Assembly: GCF_007474605.1 (NCBI RefSeq)
Contig: NZ_VHKL01000004.1
Coordinates: 62,001 to 126,000, forward strand
Source: Rhodoligotrophos appendicifer
Lineage (GTDB): Bacteria > Pseudomonadota > Alphaproteobacteria > Rhizobiales > Im1
Direction: 5' to 3'
DNA length: 64,000 nt
The notes under the pieces were generated by a model. It searched no databases, was not told the origin of the DNA, and was given only the letters and a program-made list of their open reading frames with translations. A program made the position numbers and the translations under genes. Below, one piece after another: positions 16,151-25,684 of this stretch. Within the stretch, counting starts at the first letter, position 1; each line of letters begins with the position of its first letter.

Positions 16151-16831
16151 ATGATCCGCTTTCTTTCGTACTTGATCCTGCTGCTGACCGCAGCCCTTGC
16201 CACCAACTCTCCCGCCGAGGCGCGTGGCGAGAAGCCGGGCCGATTCGACCATTATGTCTTGTCTCTCTCCTGGTCACCCACCTATTGCGCTGGGGAAAAT
16301 GGGCAAAGGGACCGCATGCAATGCAGCGCGCAACGCGCCTATGCCTTCATCGCCCACGGGCTCTGGCCGCAATATGATCAGGGATGGCCGGAATATTGCC
16401 CCACTCCAGAGAGCTGGATCCCGAACGAGACCATTGCGTCCATGTCCGACATCATGCCGTCCAAAGGGCTGATCATCCATGAATGGCGGCGGCACGGCAG
16501 TTGCTCAGGCCTGGATCAGGGCGAGTATTTCGCATTGATCCGCCGACTGTTCACGGGCATCGCCATCCCCGCCAAATACTCATCGCCCGCCCAGGACATC
16601 GTGACGACACCGCAGGAGCTGATCCAGGATCTGGTCGCCGCCAACCCTGCGATCGATGCCAGTATGGTCGGCGTCTACTGTGGAAACCGGCGGGATCGCG
16701 CTGCATTGAGCGAAGTGAGGATCTGTTTCCAGCGCGATGGCACGCCCATGAGCTGCCCTGAGGGAGCGCGTCTCCAATGCCGGGCCAAGGCCCTTGTCCT
16801 GCCTCCCGTCCGGCCCCGAAATCCATCATGA
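16151..16831 (+). CDS. Ribonuclease T2 family secreted endonuclease
   Basis: This 226-residue protein has a signal peptide (MIRFLSYLILLLTAALA, cleaved near AEA). Both catalytic segments of RNase T2 are present: HGLWPQY (CAS1) and HEWRRHGSC (CAS2). Several cysteines are spaced for disulfides. It should cleave single-stranded RNA in the periplasm or outside the cell, for nutrient recovery or defence. Its stop codon overlaps the start of the amidotransferase gene (ATGA), an uncommon partner. The start at 16151 is chosen by the signal peptide; the open frame extends further upstream. Confidence 0.93.
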   Translation: MIRFLSYLILLLTAALATNSPAEARGEKPGRFDHYVLSLSWSPTYCAGENGQRDRMQCSAQRAYAFIAHGLWPQYDQGWPEYCPTPESWIPNETIASMSDIMPSKGLIIHEWRRHGSCSGLDQGEYFALIRRLFTGIAIPAKYSSPAQDIVTTPQELIQDLVAANPAIDASMVGVYCGNRRDRAALSEVRICFQRDGTPMSCPEGARLQCRAKALVLPPVRPRNPS

Positions 16832-17568
16832 CCACCTCGTCCTCGCCGCGCGTCCTTGTCTTTCAGCATATGGAAAAGGAAGACCCCGGGCTTTTCAAAG
16901 GCCTCATGGACAAACACGGGTTGGCCTGGACAACTGTGCATCTCCATGCCGGCGAAGCCGTCCCGGCGCTTGAGGCCTTTGATTTCCTGCTGGTCATGGG
17001 CGGGATTCAGGACGTCTGGCAGGAGGCACGCTATCCCTGGCTTGCACAGGAGAAGGCAGCGATCCGCCGCTGGGTCGGAGAGCTTGACAAGCCATATCTC
17101 GGAATCTGCCTGGGCCATCAATTGCTCGCGGATGCGTTAGGCGGTGAAGTCGGCCGCGCGACAACAGGTGAGATCGGCTTTCACGGTATCGAACTCAATG
17201 CAGAGGGACGGAAGTCGCCCTTATTCGCCGGCATGCCTGCCTCGACCACCTGGATGCAATGGCACGGGGCGGAGGTCAAAGCCCTGCCGGTTGGCGCCAC
17301 AGGCCTGGGACACTCTCCGGCTTGCGCAGTGCAGGCTATGCAGGTCGGAAGCCACGCCTTTGGGCTGCAGTTCCATGCGGAGGCCAGTGCTGAGAGCATG
17401 GCCGCCTGGCGGTCCCTTCCAGATTATCTACCGGCCATCGAAAAGGGCTTGGGCATCGGGGCGGATTTGCGACTGTCACAGGAGATCGACGTCAGACTCC
17501 CCTCGGTCAATCGCACAGCTATACAGTTGTTCGACAATGTTGTGCGTGCGGCCGGCCTTATTCGTTGA
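16828..17568 (+). CDS. Class-I glutamine amidotransferase, GMP synthase-like
   Basis: This 246-residue cytosolic protein has the class-I glutaminase nucleophile elbow GICLGHQLLADALGG and a C-terminal FGLQFHAEAS, giving Cys-His-Glu. The segment FDFLLVMGGIQDVWQE is typical of the stand-alone 'type 1 glutamine amidotransferase' group resembling the GuaA N-terminal domain. There is no synthetase domain. Its acceptor substrate is not known. It is translationally coupled to the secreted RNase T2 gene, which could mean a shared role in nucleotide or amine salvage; that link is inference. Confidence 0.88.
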   Translation: MTTSSSPRVLVFQHMEKEDPGLFKGLMDKHGLAWTTVHLHAGEAVPALEAFDFLLVMGGIQDVWQEARYPWLAQEKAAIRRWVGELDKPYLGICLGHQLLADALGGEVGRATTGEIGFHGIELNAEGRKSPLFAGMPASTTWMQWHGAEVKALPVGATGLGHSPACAVQAMQVGSHAFGLQFHAEASAESMAAWRSLPDYLPAIEKGLGIGADLRLSQEIDVRLPSVNRTAIQLFDNVVRAAGLIR

Positions 17569-17589
17569 GCTCCTAACGTCCCGGTCGCG

Positions 17590-18573
17590 TCAGACCACGA
17601 CCGGGGGTCTGGCACGACGGGCTCCGGTCGCTGCCTGGTACACGATCGCCGAAATGATCACCGCACCCCCGACCAGGGTCATGGTCTCCGGCTGCTCGGA
17701 GACGACGATCCAGACCCACAGGGGACTCAGCACCAGCTCGATTAGCGAAGCCAATGTCATCTCTGCCGGGCTGATATGGCGCGCGCCTAGGGTGAAGAGC
17801 CACATGCCGAAGCCCAGAATGAGCCCGATCAATACGCCGATCGCCGCATCGGAAAGGGAGACGTCAAAAGCCGGAGCCACCTTGCCCGCACCGTCCAGAG
17901 AGAGGCCGATCAGCACGATCGCGCCGACGGCCGCTTCGCTCCATCCCTTGTGCAGGGCAGTTGGAGTCATGTCGATGCTTCCCGCACTTTTCAGGAAGAT
18001 GCTGTGTACCGCAAAGGCCAGCGTCGACAGCAGTGAGTAAACCGTTCCCAGAACATGGCCACCCTCCAGGTTGTTGAAGACCATGAGAAAAATGCCAAAA
18101 AGGCTCAGGGCCATAGCGATCCAGGTCTCGCGGCGCACCGGCTGGCCGAGGAACCAGCGGCCGAGAAGCGCTGCAAAAAAGGGCCCTGCACCGACCATGA
18201 ACATGGCGTTGGCGATGGTCGTGTAGCTGATCGCCAGAATGAAAAACACGCCGGAGACACCGATGGACAGGCCGGCGGCCGCAGCGCGCCAGCCTGCCTG
18301 GCGGATCAGCCGCAGCGGGTTTCCACCCCCGAAGAACGCCATCAAAAGCATCACGCTGATGACGATGCCAAAGCCCCGCAACAAGAGAAGCATCCAGGGA
18401 TCGGCCTGCCCCATGAGACGGATGAGGACTCCCTGGGCACTCCAGAGCAGGCCGGCGAAGACCACCAGGCCCATGCTGAAGAGATAAATATTCCCGCGGC
18501 CTGCGTTGCGCGACAGTTGTGTGAGGGCGTGAACCACTGACCGGCTCCATCGGTTCGATGCCGGGCTCGGCAA
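17590..18573 (-). CDS. EamA/DMT family transporter
   Basis: This 327-residue integral membrane protein has two EamA repeats and about ten membrane helices. Typical motifs are LLWSAQGVLIRLM in the first helix, ISYTTIANAMFMVGAGPFFAALL and, in the second repeat, ISPAEMTLASLIELVLSPLW. The drug/metabolite transporter superfamily exports amino acids, amines or drugs. The substrate is not predictable. The first 25 residues are hydrophilic, and a start nearer the first helix is possible. It is convergent with the amidotransferase gene, 21 bases apart. Confidence 0.88.
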   Translation of the reverse strand: MPSPASNRWSRSVVHALTQLSRNAGRGNIYLFSMGLVVFAGLLWSAQGVLIRLMGQADPWMLLLLRGFGIVISVMLLMAFFGGGNPLRLIRQAGWRAAAAGLSIGVSGVFFILAISYTTIANAMFMVGAGPFFAALLGRWFLGQPVRRETWIAMALSLFGIFLMVFNNLEGGHVLGTVYSLLSTLAFAVHSIFLKSAGSIDMTPTALHKGWSEAAVGAIVLIGLSLDGAGKVAPAFDVSLSDAAIGVLIGLILGFGMWLFTLGARHISPAEMTLASLIELVLSPLWVWIVVSEQPETMTLVGGAVIISAIVYQAATGARRARPPVVV

Positions 18574-18672
18574 AGAAACGGACCGGCGTCACCAGCCGAT
18601 CCATCGGCGCGAGATTGGTTCAAAGCGCCTGCAGGAGCAATCGACTTTTTGAAAGGTGACGGGGTGTGGCCC

Positions 18673-18864
18673 TCAATGGCCCCATAACCCGTCCTGGCCC
18701 GTGCCTGCGTCATCGTCACCGCGCTCGGTGTGCGAATGAGAGGCCGTTTCAGGAACCGGCCCATTGCCTTCCATGCTGTCGGCGGCGACAACCTGAGGCG
18801 CCGATCTATTGCCGCTAAACAGACCGACCAACAGGTTTAGGCCAAGAGCGATCAGCCCCCACAT
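18673..18864 (-). CDS. Small membrane-anchored protein, unknown
   Basis: This 63-residue protein has one N-terminal hydrophobic helix (WGLIALGLNLLVGLF) and a hydrophilic, histidine- and acid-rich tail. An AGGAGCG ribosome-binding site stands five to six bases before the ATG. It lies only nine bases after the stop of the coiled-coil protein gene at 18874, so the two form an operon. No family is recognised. The pairing of a glutamine-rich coiled-coil protein with a small membrane peptide is the main clue to its role. Confidence 0.6.
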   Translation of the reverse strand: MWGLIALGLNLLVGLFSGNRSAPQVVAADSMEGNGPVPETASHSHTERGDDDAGTGQDGLWGH

Positions 18865-18873
18865 GCAACGCTC

Positions 18874-19998
18874 CTATGCAATCACAGCATAATCGGAATG
18901 GGTCAATAGCGGCTGCGACTGAGAGAGCGTCGGCTCCTCGTAATCGCCCGCCGGGGCCGAGTGCATGATCAAACCATCGTTCTTTGCGAGCGCCCGCGCT
19001 TCCTGCATCTCGCTGGCCAGAAGTTTCTGAGCCAGTTCGAGCAGATGCGCCTCTTGCGATCCTTGCGAGGTGGCCTGAGCGCCACCGCCGTCTGCCTTTG
19101 CCAACACCAACAGCTTTTCAGCCAGTTTGGCGAGCTGGGCCTCATCCGAGGAGGGCGCGACCTCAGCCGGGGCGGCCTTGCTCGATAGGGCTGACTTGTC
19201 GGTGGTGGCTGCCCTGTCGGTGGTGGCTGCCCTGTCGGCGGTGTCCGCTTCGTTGGCGGGAGCTGTCGCCTCTGCTGTGCTCGCCTGTTTCGATGCAGCC
19301 TCTGCGGGCTTGAGCTCACCGGATTTCTCGAGCGCTGCATAAAGGGCTTCCGATTTCTCATCCGGGCCGCCCAAATATCCCGCATGCTTCATGATGGCGA
19401 TGACCTTCTGGCCCTGCTCGACACCATATTGACTCACTAAGTTGGACTCCTGCTGCTCATAGGCGAATTGCTTCTGATCCGCCATTTGCTGCTTGGCCGT
19501 CTCCTTCTGTTCGGCGATGATCTGCTCCTGACGCTCCGTCTGCTGTTCGACGAGCTTCTTCTGATCGTCCGCCATTTTCTCCTGCGTCTGCATCGACTGT
19601 TCAAATTGCCGCTCGCCTGCCTTCATCTGAATGACCGTCGGAATAATAGCACCCGCCCCGAGGCTGGCAGCAGTCATAGCGAGATTAAATGCCACCGGAT
19701 GTTTTTGAAGAAAGCTGGGCGCGATCTCGGCGCCATCTCGGGGAGCAGCAAAATTGGATTTAAACGCTGTCGATGGGCCGAAGGAATGGCCGATCGACGT
19801 CATTTCCTTTGTGACACCCAGTAAACTCGATTCTGTCTTGATGGACGCCGGTGCTGTAAGCACGTTAGTGACGTTGGGAAGTTCCGAGGCCAGAATCGGC
19901 AACGCTGCGTTGCTCGCACCAAAAAACTTCGCGCCAGATCCGATAAATTTGCCTACGCTAGATCCAACAAGCCTGGCGGCGCTGGCCACGAATGCCAT
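18874..19998 (-). CDS. Unknown glutamine-rich coiled-coil protein
   Basis: This 374-residue protein of unknown family starts MAFVASAARLVGSSVGKF without a cleavable signal. It has one hydrophobic stretch at about 100-125 (FNLAMTAASLGAGAIIPTVI) and a long Gln/Glu/Lys coiled coil at about 125-190. An Ala/Thr/Asp-rich linker with repeats (AATTDRAATTD) sits at about 235-265, and two similar helices carry LAKLAEKLLVLA and LLELAQKLLASE. A GAGGTG ribosome-binding site precedes the ATG. The layout resembles translocator or effector proteins of specialised secretion systems, but no secretion genes are in the window, so no function is assigned. Confidence 0.65.
   Translation of the reverse strand: MAFVASAARLVGSSVGKFIGSGAKFFGASNAALPILASELPNVTNVLTAPASIKTESSLLGVTKEMTSIGHSFGPSTAFKSNFAAPRDGAEIAPSFLQKHPVAFNLAMTAASLGAGAIIPTVIQMKAGERQFEQSMQTQEKMADDQKKLVEQQTERQEQIIAEQKETAKQQMADQKQFAYEQQESNLVSQYGVEQGQKVIAIMKHAGYLGGPDEKSEALYAALEKSGELKPAEAASKQASTAEATAPANEADTADRAATTDRAATTDKSALSSKAAPAEVAPSSDEAQLAKLAEKLLVLAKADGGGAQATSQGSQEAHLLELAQKLLASEMQEARALAKNDGLIMHSAPAGDYEEPTLSQSQPLLTHSDYAVIA
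19197..19250. repeat. 18-base tandem repeat inside the coiled-coil gene
   Basis: The unit TGTCGGTGGTGGCTGCCC occurs twice exactly (19197-19214 and 19215-19232), and a degenerate third copy follows. In the protein it encodes repeated AATTDR units in the disordered linker. Copy number may vary between strains through slippage. Confidence 0.85.
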
Positions 19999-20122
19999 GA
20001 GAACACCTCAACGATGAAAATAACCCACTAGGATTCAAAAAATACCACGAGCGAATGAAATATGAGCAGGAATATACCCTCATAGGTTGTATACCGCAAG
20101 TGCCAAGAAGGGGTCCCGGTCT

Positions 20123-21286
20123 CTAAACCCGACTTTTTGATGCGTCCCGAATGATCATGAGCAGGCTGAAGGCAGCAAATATCGCCGCCAGAGTCAGAGG
20201 AAAACCGTTCGGTCCGAACAGTTCCATGCTCCATCCAGTCAGGCTCGGCCCGGCCATGCCACCCAATCCCCACATGGCGGCAAAGGCGGAAGCGCCCGCC
20301 ATCAAGGCGGAGCCTTTATAGCGCTCACCCAGGATGGCGATGGCCAAAGTGTAGATGCCAAAACCGCAGGCGCCGACCAGCACCAGCACCGGCCACATCA
20401 GGAGGGTGCCCATGACCGAGGGCAGCACCGCGAGTGAGGCCGAGGTGAGGAGGGCGCACGCCAGCATCACGGCACGACGAGGCAAATGATCGCCGATCCA
20501 GCCTATGGGATATTGCAATAGGAGATTGCCGCCGATCAGCACCGTCAGCGCCCAGGCCGATACGTCCACGCTCAGACCCTCACGGAGTCCGTAGAGCGGC
20601 AGCAGCGCGAGCACGGCGGCGTCGAGCAATGCGAAGGTCCCGACGCCGATGAGCAGCACCGGCGCTTGTGGAAAAAACGCAAAGAAGGAGGCCCTCCGCT
20701 CTTCCGGATGGAGACGGTCATCGACGTCGACAAAATGCAGAGGCACCAGAGCGATCAGCATGATCGCCGCGCCGATGACGAAGGGCGTCCAGCCCTTGAA
20801 GCCGGTGAAGGGTAGCATGGCGGGGCCAAGAGCGAAGCCACCGGAAAGAATGCTGGCATAAACCGCGGTGATGCGGCCGCGATACGGCCCTTCAGCAGTT
20901 CGAACGACCCAGGACTCCGACACCGCAAAGAGGGTCGCCGCGCAGAAGCCGAAGAGAAACCGCAGCGGGAACCAGAGAGTGAAGCTGTCGATCAGCTTAA
21001 AAGACAGGAGCAGCAGGGCCACCAGGACGCAACAGACCTGCGCCACGAGCTTGGAGCCAAAACGCACCGTCACCAGCGGGATCAGAGGACCCGCCGCCAG
21101 CACCCCCAGCGGTCCGAAGCTCGCATTGAGGCCGATCATCCCGGCAGAATGGCCTCGCGCCTCCAAGATCAACGAGAACAAGGGAAAGCTAAGGCCAAGC
21201 GCCACGTCGAAGACCGTCACGCAGGCAATCGCTGCGATCAACGTATTCCAACGTCCTCTATCCAAGCCCGCGAAGGTGCTCATCAT
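20123..21286 (-). CDS. MFS transporter
   Basis: This 387-residue protein has twelve predicted membrane helices in two six-helix halves. The loop between helices 2 and 3 is degenerate, and FAVSESWVV and GRITAVYASILSGGFALGP lie in the first half. These features point to the YcaD/sugar-efflux-like branch of the major facilitator superfamily. The substrate is unknown. It stands alone on the minus strand upstream of the coiled-coil gene. An ATG two codons later (MSTFAGLD) is an equally possible start. Confidence 0.88.
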   Translation of the reverse strand: MMSTFAGLDRGRWNTLIAAIACVTVFDVALGLSFPLFSLILEARGHSAGMIGLNASFGPLGVLAAGPLIPLVTVRFGSKLVAQVCCVLVALLLLSFKLIDSFTLWFPLRFLFGFCAATLFAVSESWVVRTAEGPYRGRITAVYASILSGGFALGPAMLPFTGFKGWTPFVIGAAIMLIALVPLHFVDVDDRLHPEERRASFFAFFPQAPVLLIGVGTFALLDAAVLALLPLYGLREGLSVDVSAWALTVLIGGNLLLQYPIGWIGDHLPRRAVMLACALLTSASLAVLPSVMGTLLMWPVLVLVGACGFGIYTLAIAILGERYKGSALMAGASAFAAMWGLGGMAGPSLTGWSMELFGPNGFPLTLAAIFAAFSLLMIIRDASKSRV

Positions 21287-21366
21287 GCCCTCCTCTCCAG
21301 TGGCGTGATGCCCGTTTCCGGATAGGAGCGCAATCGGATGTTGAACGTTAGTTCAGGACGATCGAC

Positions 21367-22269
21367 CTATGGCCAGGTGACAATCGGCGGCATTGAGGAG
21401 AGAATAGCTTCCACATGGCCTCCGGTCTTCAGCCCAAACGTGGTGCCGCGATCGTAAAGCAGGTTGAACTCCACGTAGCGGCCGCGACGGACCATCTGCT
21501 CGCGACGGTCCGCCTCGCTCCACGGTTCATTCATGTTACGCCGGACGATCTCCTCATAGGCCTCCAGGAACTTCATTCCCACGTCGCGGACAAAGGCGAA
21601 GTCCGCCTCCCAATCACCGCTGTCGTGGTGGTCGAAGAAGATTCCGCCGATGCCACGCGGTTCGTTGCGGTGAGGGAGAAAGAAGTATTCATCACACCAC
21701 TGCTTGTAATGATTATAGTCAGCGCAGGCGTGGGCCTCGCAGGCCGCGCGCATCGCCGCATGAAAAGAGATGCTGTCGGGATCCGCTTGCGTTCGGCGGC
21801 GATCGAGAACCGGCGTCAGGTCGCCGCCGCCCCCGAACCAGGCTTTGGCGGTGACGATGAAGCGCGTGTTCATGTGCACGGTGGGCACGTTGGGATTGAG
21901 CGGATGAATGATCACGGAAACGCCGGTGGCGAAGAACCTCGGATCCTGGTCCGCTCCAGGGATCTGGTTGCGGAATTCAGGCGAAAACTCGCCATGGACC
22001 GTGGAGACATGGCACCCCGCCTTCTCAAACAATCGGCCACGCAGGATGCCCATGACACCCCCACCACCGGCCCCCTGCTCGCGCTGCCAGGCCTGACGCT
22101 CGAAGCGACCACCGGGCGCATTCTGGAACGCAGGACCTGCATAGTCGTCCTCCAAGACCTCGAGGCGCGCATGGATGCGATCGCGCAGGGTCTCAAACCA
22201 AGCTTGAGCAGCCTGTTTGCGGCGTTCAAGTTCATCCGGTCCTGGCTTGGCTTCAACCGTCATCTTCAA
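21367..22269 (-). CDS. hemF: Oxygen-dependent coproporphyrinogen III oxidase
   Basis: This cytosolic haem-pathway enzyme of 300 residues decarboxylates coproporphyrinogen III to protoporphyrinogen IX with O2. Family segments are unmistakable: [48 protein letters not shown] and [15 protein letters not shown]. The start overlaps the trmL stop codon by four bases, so the two genes form an operon. The trmL-hemF pairing is common in Hyphomicrobiales, as I recall. The length is normal for HemF. Confidence 0.97.
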   Translation of the reverse strand: MKMTVEAKPGPDELERRKQAAQAWFETLRDRIHARLEVLEDDYAGPAFQNAPGGRFERQAWQREQGAGGGGVMGILRGRLFEKAGCHVSTVHGEFSPEFRNQIPGADQDPRFFATGVSVIIHPLNPNVPTVHMNTRFIVTAKAWFGGGGDLTPVLDRRRTQADPDSISFHAAMRAACEAHACADYNHYKQWCDEYFFLPHRNEPRGIGGIFFDHHDSGDWEADFAFVRDVGMKFLEAYEEIVRRNMNEPWSEADRREQMVRRGRYVEFNLLYDRGTTFGLKTGGHVEAILSSMPPIVTWP

Positions 22270-22718
22270 GGGTCCTCGCTGGTCTGTCGCAATGCCTCCC
22301 CTAACACCATAGCGCAGGCGACCGCCACATTCAGCGACCGAAAGCCTGGATGCATCGGAATGGTCACGCGCAGATCGGCCTGTTCATGAACCTCCACCGG
22401 CACGCCGGCACTCTCTCGGCCCAGAAGCAAAATATCGTCGGCTCGGTAGGCGGCCTTGACATAGCTCAAGGAGGCATTAGTGGTCAGCAAGACGAGGCGC
22501 CGCCCACCTTTTGCCGCCGCAAATGATTCGAACTTGGCGTGGCGGACCACGTCGACGCCGTCCAGATAATCCATCCCTGCCCGGCGCAACCGTCGTTCCG
22601 ACCAGGGGAAACCCATGGGCTCGATAATATGAACTGTCACGCCGAGGCAGGCGCCCAGACGCAGGATCGTGCCCATGTTCTGCGGGATATCGGGCTGATA
22701 GAGGGCAATGTCGACCAT
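22266..22718 (-). CDS. trmL: tRNA (cytidine(34)-2'-O)-methyltransferase
   Basis: This 150-residue SPOUT methyltransferase modifies the wobble nucleotide of tRNA-Leu isoacceptors. The N-terminus [19 protein letters not shown], and the knot motifs [11 protein letters not shown] and [19 protein letters not shown], are typical of TrmL. The length matches minimal SPOUT enzymes. It is the first gene of the trmL-hemF operon and is divergent from petA across about 270 bases that should carry both promoters. Confidence 0.95.
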   Translation of the reverse strand: MVDIALYQPDIPQNMGTILRLGACLGVTVHIIEPMGFPWSERRLRRAGMDYLDGVDVVRHAKFESFAAAKGGRRLVLLTTNASLSYVKAAYRADDILLLGRESAGVPVEVHEQADLRVTIPMHPGFRSLNVAVACAMVLGEALRQTSEDP

Positions 22719-22985
22719 GTTTGTCAGGGCCTATGATGGATTGGGCGCGATGGGGCTTATGCGACACTTTGCCGGAACAAGCGACGGCTGGACATTCCGG
22801 GATCACGATGCGAAAAGACGTCCGCCTCGGAGGAATTTAGAATCCTTCTCGGCATGCAGGGACGGTACGGCTCGAAACACGCGGTTTGTCGCGTCGCACC
22901 GAGCCGTTTCGGCTTTGCATATTCCTTGCCGACCTGCATATCCTTGCAGGACTTGGTCGTCCGGTGATCTCAAGGGGCTGAATAC

Positions 22986-23549
22986 GTGGAAGTAGCGACC
23001 CATACCGAAGAACCCACGCGGCGCGATTTCCTTTATATCGCTACAGGGGCTTTCGCTGCCGTCGGCGCCGCCGCCGTCGCCTGGCCGCTCATCGATCAGA
23101 TGAACCCGGATGCCTCGGTGCTGGCGCTTGCTTCGACCGAAGTCGACCTCACGCCGCTTGCCGAAGGCCAAAGCATCACCATCACGTGGCGCGGCAATCC
23201 GGTGTTCGTGCGCTATCGCACGCAGAAGGAGATCGAGGAGTCGAAGGCGGTCGCGCTTGGCGACCTCATCGATCCTCTGGCTCGCAACGCCAACCTGCCC
23301 GACACTGCGCCGGCCACGGACGAGAACCGGGTCATCGACAACAAGGAACAATATCTCATCCAGATCGGCGTCTGCACCCATCTGGGCTGCGTACCGATCG
23401 GGCAGTCAGGGGATTTCGACGGCTGGTTCTGCCCGTGCCACGGCTCGCATTACGACGCCGCCGGCCGCATCCGCAGGGGCCCGGCGCCGGAGAACCTGGC
23501 GATACCGCCCTATAAATACACTGGTGAAACCAAAGTAACGATCGGCTGA
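22986..23549 (+). CDS. petA: Ubiquinol-cytochrome c reductase Rieske iron-sulfur subunit
   Basis: This 187-residue Rieske subunit of complex bc1 carries the [2Fe-2S] cluster. A twin-arginine signal-anchor ([17 protein letters not shown]) gives Tat export and membrane anchoring. The ligand motifs CTHLGC and CPCHGSHYD supply two cysteines, two histidines and the disulfide pair. It is the first gene of petABC. The intergenic region upstream must hold the promoter, since trmL is divergent. Confidence 0.97.
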   Translation: MEVATHTEEPTRRDFLYIATGAFAAVGAAAVAWPLIDQMNPDASVLALASTEVDLTPLAEGQSITITWRGNPVFVRYRTQKEIEESKAVALGDLIDPLARNANLPDTAPATDENRVIDNKEQYLIQIGVCTHLGCVPIGQSGDFDGWFCPCHGSHYDAAGRIRRGPAPENLAIPPYKYTGETKVTIG

Positions 23550-23563
23550 GGAGACTAGTCCCG

Positions 23564-24823
23564 ATGAGCGGAGGACATTCCACCTATCAGCCGAAGACCG
23601 GCATCGAGAAGTGGCTCGACGCAAGGCTGCCCATCATCCGCATGGCGCATGACCAGGCTCTCGCCTTCCCGACACCGCGGAACCTGAACTATTTCTGGAC
23701 CTTCGGCGGCATCCTGGCGATCTTCCTGGTGCTGCAGCTGATGACCGGCATCGTCCTGGTGATGCATTACACGCCGAACACGCTGATGGCCTTCAACAGC
23801 GTCGAGCACATCATGCGCGACGTGAATTACGGTTGGCTCATCCGATACATGCATGCCAACGGCGCCTCGTTCTTCTTTATCGCCGTCTATCTGCACATCT
23901 TCCGCGGCCTCTATTACGGATCTTACAAGGCGCCGCGCGAAGTCTTGTGGATCATCGGCGTCATCATCTATCTAGTGATGATGGCCACAGCCTTCATGGG
24001 CTATGTGCTGCCCTGGGGGCAGATGAGCTTCTGGGGTGCGAAAGTCATCACCAATCTGTTCTCGGCGGTGCCGTTCTTCGGCGAGTCCATCGTAACCTGG
24101 CTGTGGGGCGGGTTTACCGTCGACAATGCCACTCTGCAGCGCTTCTTCAGCCTGCACTATCTCCTGCCCTTCGTGCTGGTCGGCCTGGTGATCCTGCATA
24201 TCTGGGCGCTGCACGTCCCGGGCAACAACAACCCGACAGGGGTCGATGTCAAATCCGACCAAGACACGCTGCCCTTCCATCCCTATTACACGATGAAGGA
24301 TGCCTTCGCGATCATGGCCTTCCTGCTCGTGTTCGCGCTCTTCGTGTTCTATCTGCCCAATTACATGGGGCATGCGGTCAATTACGAGATGGCGGATCCG
24401 CTGAAGACGCCGCCGCATATCGTGCCTGAGTGGTATTTCCTGCCCTTTTACGCCATTCTGCGTTCGATCCCGGACAAGCTCATGGGCGTGATCGCCATGT
24501 TCGGCGCTATCGTGGTCCTGTTCTTCCTGCCCTGGCTCGATACGTCCAAGGTGCGCTCCTCGAACTACCGCCCGATTTATCGCCAGTTCTTCTGGATCCT
24601 CGCTATCGATTGCGTCGTGCTCGGCGTCGTCGGCTCCAAGCCGCCGGAGGGGATCTGGGTGATCATCGGTCAGATCGGAACGGTCTATTACTTCGCGCAT
24701 TTCTTGATCATTCTGCCACTCGTCGGCTTGATCGAGACGCCCAAACCGCTGCCTTCGAGCATTTCCGAATCGGTTCTCGGCCCCAAGACCGCCGGGCAGC
24801 CCACAGCACAACCCGCCGAGTGA
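23564..24823 (+). CDS. petB: Cytochrome b subunit of the bc1 complex
   Basis: This 419-residue integral membrane cytochrome b has eight helices. It carries the Qo-site PEWYF segment, the haem-coordinating histidine pairs in the second and fourth helices (for example [12 protein letters not shown] and [20 protein letters not shown]) and [10 protein letters not shown]. It oxidises ubiquinol and passes electrons to both branches. It lies 14 bases after petA, and its stop codon overlaps the petC start (ATGA/TGATG region), so the three genes are one operon. Confidence 0.97.
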   Translation: MSGGHSTYQPKTGIEKWLDARLPIIRMAHDQALAFPTPRNLNYFWTFGGILAIFLVLQLMTGIVLVMHYTPNTLMAFNSVEHIMRDVNYGWLIRYMHANGASFFFIAVYLHIFRGLYYGSYKAPREVLWIIGVIIYLVMMATAFMGYVLPWGQMSFWGAKVITNLFSAVPFFGESIVTWLWGGFTVDNATLQRFFSLHYLLPFVLVGLVILHIWALHVPGNNNPTGVDVKSDQDTLPFHPYYTMKDAFAIMAFLLVFALFVFYLPNYMGHAVNYEMADPLKTPPHIVPEWYFLPFYAILRSIPDKLMGVIAMFGAIVVLFFLPWLDTSKVRSSNYRPIYRQFFWILAIDCVVLGVVGSKPPEGIWVIIGQIGTVYYFAHFLIILPLVGLIETPKPLPSSISESVLGPKTAGQPTAQPAE

Positions 24824-25674
24824 TGGGCCCGTCCATGAGCACAGAGACCAGAATGCGCAAGCTCGCCGCGGCCCTCGGCATCCTTGCCCTCGGCGCCCTC
24901 GCCACACCCACCTTCGCCGCCGAAGGGCAGATGCCTGCCAAGGACATCAGTTTTTCGTTCGAAGGGCCGTTCGGCACCTTCGACCGGGCGCAGCTGCAAC
25001 GCGGGTTTCAGGTCTATAAGGAGGTCTGCTCCGCCTGCCATAGCATGGAGCTTCTGAGCTTCCGCAATCTCGGCGATCCCGGTGGTCCCGAGTTCCCGGA
25101 AGAGCAGGTCAAGGCGATCGCGGCCGAGTACCAGGTCCAGGCCGGGCCGAACGACGAGGGCGAGATGTTCGAGCGTCCTGGCCTTCCGTCGGACCGCTTT
25201 CCGCATCCCTTCCCGAACACGAACGCCGCGCGTGCCGCCAATGGCGGGGCGCTGCCTCCTGACCTTTCGCTGCTGACGAAGTCGCGTCCAGGTTGGTACG
25301 GTACCTTCAACCAGCTGATTAACGGCATCGGCGGGCCGCAATATGTCTATTCGATCCTGACCGGGTATCAGGAGCCGCCGGAGGATCTGGCCGCCTCGGC
25401 GCCACCCGGCAAGATGTATAATCCCTATTTCTCTGCCGGCCACTGGATCGGCATGCCGCCGCCGCTGGCGGATGATCAGATTTCCTATAGCGACGGTACG
25501 CCGGCGACCGTTGACCAGATGGCGCGCGACGTGTCTGCGTTCATGACTTGGGCGGCTGAGCCGAAGCTGGAGCAGCGCAAGGAGCTGGGTTTTCAGGTCC
25601 TCATCTATGTCGCGATCCTGACCGTCCTGCTTTATCTCACCAAGCAGAAAATCTGGTCGCGCATCAAGCATTGA
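24823..25674 (+). CDS. petC: Cytochrome c1 subunit of the bc1 complex
   Basis: This cytochrome c1 of about 283 residues has a signal peptide (LAAALGILALGALATPTFA), the haem c site CSACH and a C-terminal membrane anchor (LIYVAILTVLLYLT). Family segments include ELLSFRNLGDPGGP, GGALPPDLSLL, YNPYFSAGHWIGMPPPL and DVSAFMTWAAEP. The first ATG overlaps the petB stop; internal ATGs at 24835 and 24853 are alternative starts. It delivers electrons to soluble or membrane cytochrome c. The open frame extends far into petB, but homology starts here. Confidence 0.96.
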   Translation: MGPSMSTETRMRKLAAALGILALGALATPTFAAEGQMPAKDISFSFEGPFGTFDRAQLQRGFQVYKEVCSACHSMELLSFRNLGDPGGPEFPEEQVKAIAAEYQVQAGPNDEGEMFERPGLPSDRFPHPFPNTNAARAANGGALPPDLSLLTKSRPGWYGTFNQLINGIGGPQYVYSILTGYQEPPEDLAASAPPGKMYNPYFSAGHWIGMPPPLADDQISYSDGTPATVDQMARDVSAFMTWAAEPKLEQRKELGFQVLIYVAILTVLLYLTKQKIWSRIKH

Positions 25675-25684
25675 GGCGCGATCT

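Noticed and set aside
22719-22985. Riboswitch in the trmL-petA intergenic region
   Set aside because: No conserved riboswitch core is recognisable; ordinary divergent promoters suffice.
24430-24822. Longer cytochrome c1 frame reaching into petB
   Set aside because: The extra residues are out-of-frame petB sequence. The signal peptide and homology start at or after 24823.
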